From Flavobacterium gelatinilyticum (GTDB taxonomy: Bacteria > Bacteroidota > Bacteroidia > Flavobacteriales > Flavobacteriaceae), in assembly GCF_027111295.1 (NCBI RefSeq), contig NZ_CP114287.1, forward strand, positions 2,976,001 to 3,040,000: a stretch of 64,000 nt of DNA, given 5' to 3'. Position numbers and translations under genes: made by a program. Of this stretch, positions 62,439 to 64,000 are shown piece after piece. The notes beneath the pieces were generated by a model. The model was given only the letters and a program-made list of their open reading frames with translations, made no database searches and was not told where the DNA came from. Numbering within the stretch: position 1 is the first letter of the stretch; each line of letters opens with the position of its first letter.

Positions 62439-64000
62439 ATGAAAAACCAAAAAACATCACTTATCTATAATTTACTCCTATTGGTTTTATTGTTTTCCGC
62501 TTCTGCGAAAGCACAAATCCAAAAAGTAGAACCACCTTTCTGGTACGCAGGAATGAAAAATTCGGAACTGCAGATTATGTTCTACGGAAAAAACATTTCG
62601 CAATACGAAGCTTCGGTTTCCAACAATGTTGCGATTAAAAATGTCGAAAAAACAGAAAACCCAAACTACCTTTTCATAACCATTGATACGAAAGATGTAA
62701 AAGCTTCTGAATTAGTTTTTTCATTTAAAAACAATAACAAAGTTGCTTTTAAACAAAAATATACGCTTAAAGAAAGAAGAGCGAATTCTGCCGACAGAAA
62801 AAGCTATGATGCATCAGATTTAATCTACTTAATCATGCCGGATCGTTTTGCAAACGGAAATCCGAAAAACGACAGCGATGCTTCTTTAACTGAAAAAGGA
62901 AACCGTCAAGATCCAAGCGGACGTCATGGCGGCGATATCGAAGGAATCATCAAAAACCTAGATTATATTTCGGCTCTTGGTGCCACTACAATCTGGAGCA
63001 CACCTTTATGCGAAGACAACGACAAACAACATTCGTACCACACTTACGGACAATCTGATGTTTACAGAATTGACCCTCGTTACGGAACAAATGAAGATTA
63101 TGTTCGTCTTTCTTCTGAAATGCACAAAAAAGACATGAAACTGGTTATGGATTATGTTACCAATCACTGGGGAATTACACACTGGATGGTTAAAGATTTA
63201 CCAACAAAATCATGGCTTAATCAATTTGAAAACTACACACAAACACACCACAGACGTGAAGTAATTACAGATATTCATGCTTCAAAAATCGATCAGGAAG
63301 TTTGTGTTGACGGCTGGTTCGTGCCATCTATGCCAGACTTGAATTTAAGAAATCCTCTTGTTGCAAAATACTTAACTCAAAACGCGATTTGGTGGATTGA
63401 GTATGCAAATCTTGATGGTTTCCGTGTAGATACTTATAATTATTCAGATAAAACCGCAATGGCAAATTGGGCAAAAGCAATTACAACTGAATATCCTAAT
63501 TTTAATATTGTGGGCGAAATCTGGATGCACAATCAGGCGAATTTAGCTTTTTGGCAGAAAGACAGTAAAATTGGAGCAATTGAAAACTACAATTCAAACC
63601 TTCCATCTGTAATGGATTTTACGCTTCAAAGTCAGATCACTTCTGCTTTCAACGAAGACGAACCAAACTGGGACAGCGGATTGATCAAATTCTACAACAA
63701 TTTTGCGATGGATTTCTTATATCCAAACACCAATAATATTTTGGTTTTTGCCGAAAATCACGATACAGATCGTATGAATGATAAATTCAAATACGATTTA
63801 CCAAAATACAAGCTGGCAATGACTTTGTTGGCTACAGTTCGTGGAATCCCACAAATTTATTACGGTTCAGAAATTGGAATGGGCGGTGATAAAAGCAAAG
63901 GCGGAGATGCCGATATTCGTCAGGATTTCCCAGGCGGATGGGCTGGCGACAAAAACAACGCTTTTACAAAAGAAGGAAGAACTCCGGAACAAGCTGCGTA
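62439..64000 (+). CDS. susA: GH13 neopullulanase/cyclomaltodextrinase (SusA-like), truncated by window end
   Basis: Exported (signal ending SAKAQ) alpha-amylase-family enzyme; 520 codons are visible and the 3' end lies outside the window. N-terminal cyclomaltodextrinase-type domain (PPFWYAGMKNSELQIMFYGK), then the GH13 barrel: LIYLIMPDRFANGNPKND, GGDIEGIIKNLDYISALG, nucleophile Asp331 in DGFRVDTYNY, acid Glu360 in IVGEIWMH and Asp442 in FAENHDTDRMN. Matches SusA, which cleaves maltodextrins and cyclodextrins in the periplasm. It starts 28 bp after the small lipoprotein. Confidence 0.9.
   Translation, partial: MKNQKTSLIYNLLLLVLLFSASAKAQIQKVEPPFWYAGMKNSELQIMFYGKNISQYEASVSNNVAIKNVEKTENPNYLFITIDTKDVKASELVFSFKNNNKVAFKQKYTLKERRANSADRKSYDASDLIYLIMPDRFANGNPKNDSDASLTEKGNRQDPSGRHGGDIEGIIKNLDYISALGATTIWSTPLCEDNDKQHSYHTYGQSDVYRIDPRYGTNEDYVRLSSEMHKKDMKLVMDYVTNHWGITHWMVKDLPTKSWLNQFENYTQTHHRREVITDIHASKIDQEVCVDGWFVPSMPDLNLRNPLVAKYLTQNAIWWIEYANLDGFRVDTYNYSDKTAMANWAKAITTEYPNFNIVGEIWMHNQANLAFWQKDSKIGAIENYNSNLPSVMDFTLQSQITSAFNEDEPNWDSGLIKFYNNFAMDFLYPNTNNILVFAENHDTDRMNDKFKYDLPKYKLAMTLLATVRGIPQIYYGSEIGMGGDKSKGGDADIRQDFPGGWAGDKNNAFTKEGRTPEQAA

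Overview
The window looks like a chromosomal segment of a Flavobacterium-type bacterium (Bacteroidota, Flavobacteriia). The DNA is AT-rich. Many genes are preceded by the Bacteroidota -7 element TAnnTTTG. There is a SusC/SusD starch locus, an amylase with a type IX secretion C-terminal tail, STN/TonB and DUF4249 proteins, a primary sigma factor of about 287 residues, a class II HMG-CoA reductase (mevalonate pathway), and the order coaX - porin-like protein - lptC - hemolysin/CorC - ppiD. No phage, transposase, integrase, CRISPR or plasmid functions were seen.

Layout. 1-2260: end of a CDP-alcohol phosphatidyltransferase, a surface-repeat protein, and a divergent HTH regulator sharing a palindromic intergenic region. 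2422-8906: a four-gene envelope cluster (exported protein, STN-containing TonB receptor, DUF4249 lipoprotein, MG2/plug-like protein). 9242-12650: a small orphan protein, a TPR histidine kinase with its LytTR response regulator, and a small membrane protein preceded by a 21-bp-period direct repeat that may be the LytTR target. 12871-16268: lipoprotein, ECF sigma factor, an unusual inner-membrane-to-barrel protein, then the primary sigma factor. 16552-25257: housekeeping genes (rpe, nuclease, tail-specific protease, surE, lpxB, NlpC/P60, comEC). 25262-32549 (minus): three thioredoxin-fold paralogues, two of which have lost CXXC, two POT peptide transporters and dipeptidyl peptidase IV, read as a peptide-uptake module. 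32730-35054: HMG-CoA reductase and a GYDIA GHMP kinase. 35055-42016 (minus): envelope biogenesis genes and coaX. 42116-42188: tRNA-Phe. 42474-44209: an MHS-type transporter with a small membrane partner.

44324-64000 is a complete starch/maltodextrin utilisation locus. On the minus strand lie susC, susD, a SusE-like gene and a secreted GH13 amylase. A LacI-family regulator is divergent. On the plus strand lie a maltose-type MFS transporter, beta-phosphoglucomutase, a GH65 phosphorylase, a GH97 alpha-glucosidase, an esterase-like protein, a small lipoprotein and a SusA-like GH13 enzyme cut by the window end. The inferred flow is: surface hydrolysis of starch, SusCD import, periplasmic trimming by the GH97 and GH13 enzymes, maltose entry by the MFS transporter, and cytoplasmic phosphorolysis to glucose plus beta-glucose-1-phosphate, which the mutase turns into glucose-6-phosphate.

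Most worth a second look: the thioredoxin paralogues that swapped CXXC for a single cysteine after the cis-proline, with a copied terminator; the sigma-factor-linked protein joining a cytoplasmic head, one membrane helix, a long linker and a beta-barrel; the LytTR-like direct repeat; and the mutually exclusive hairpins at the start codon of the maltose transporter gene.
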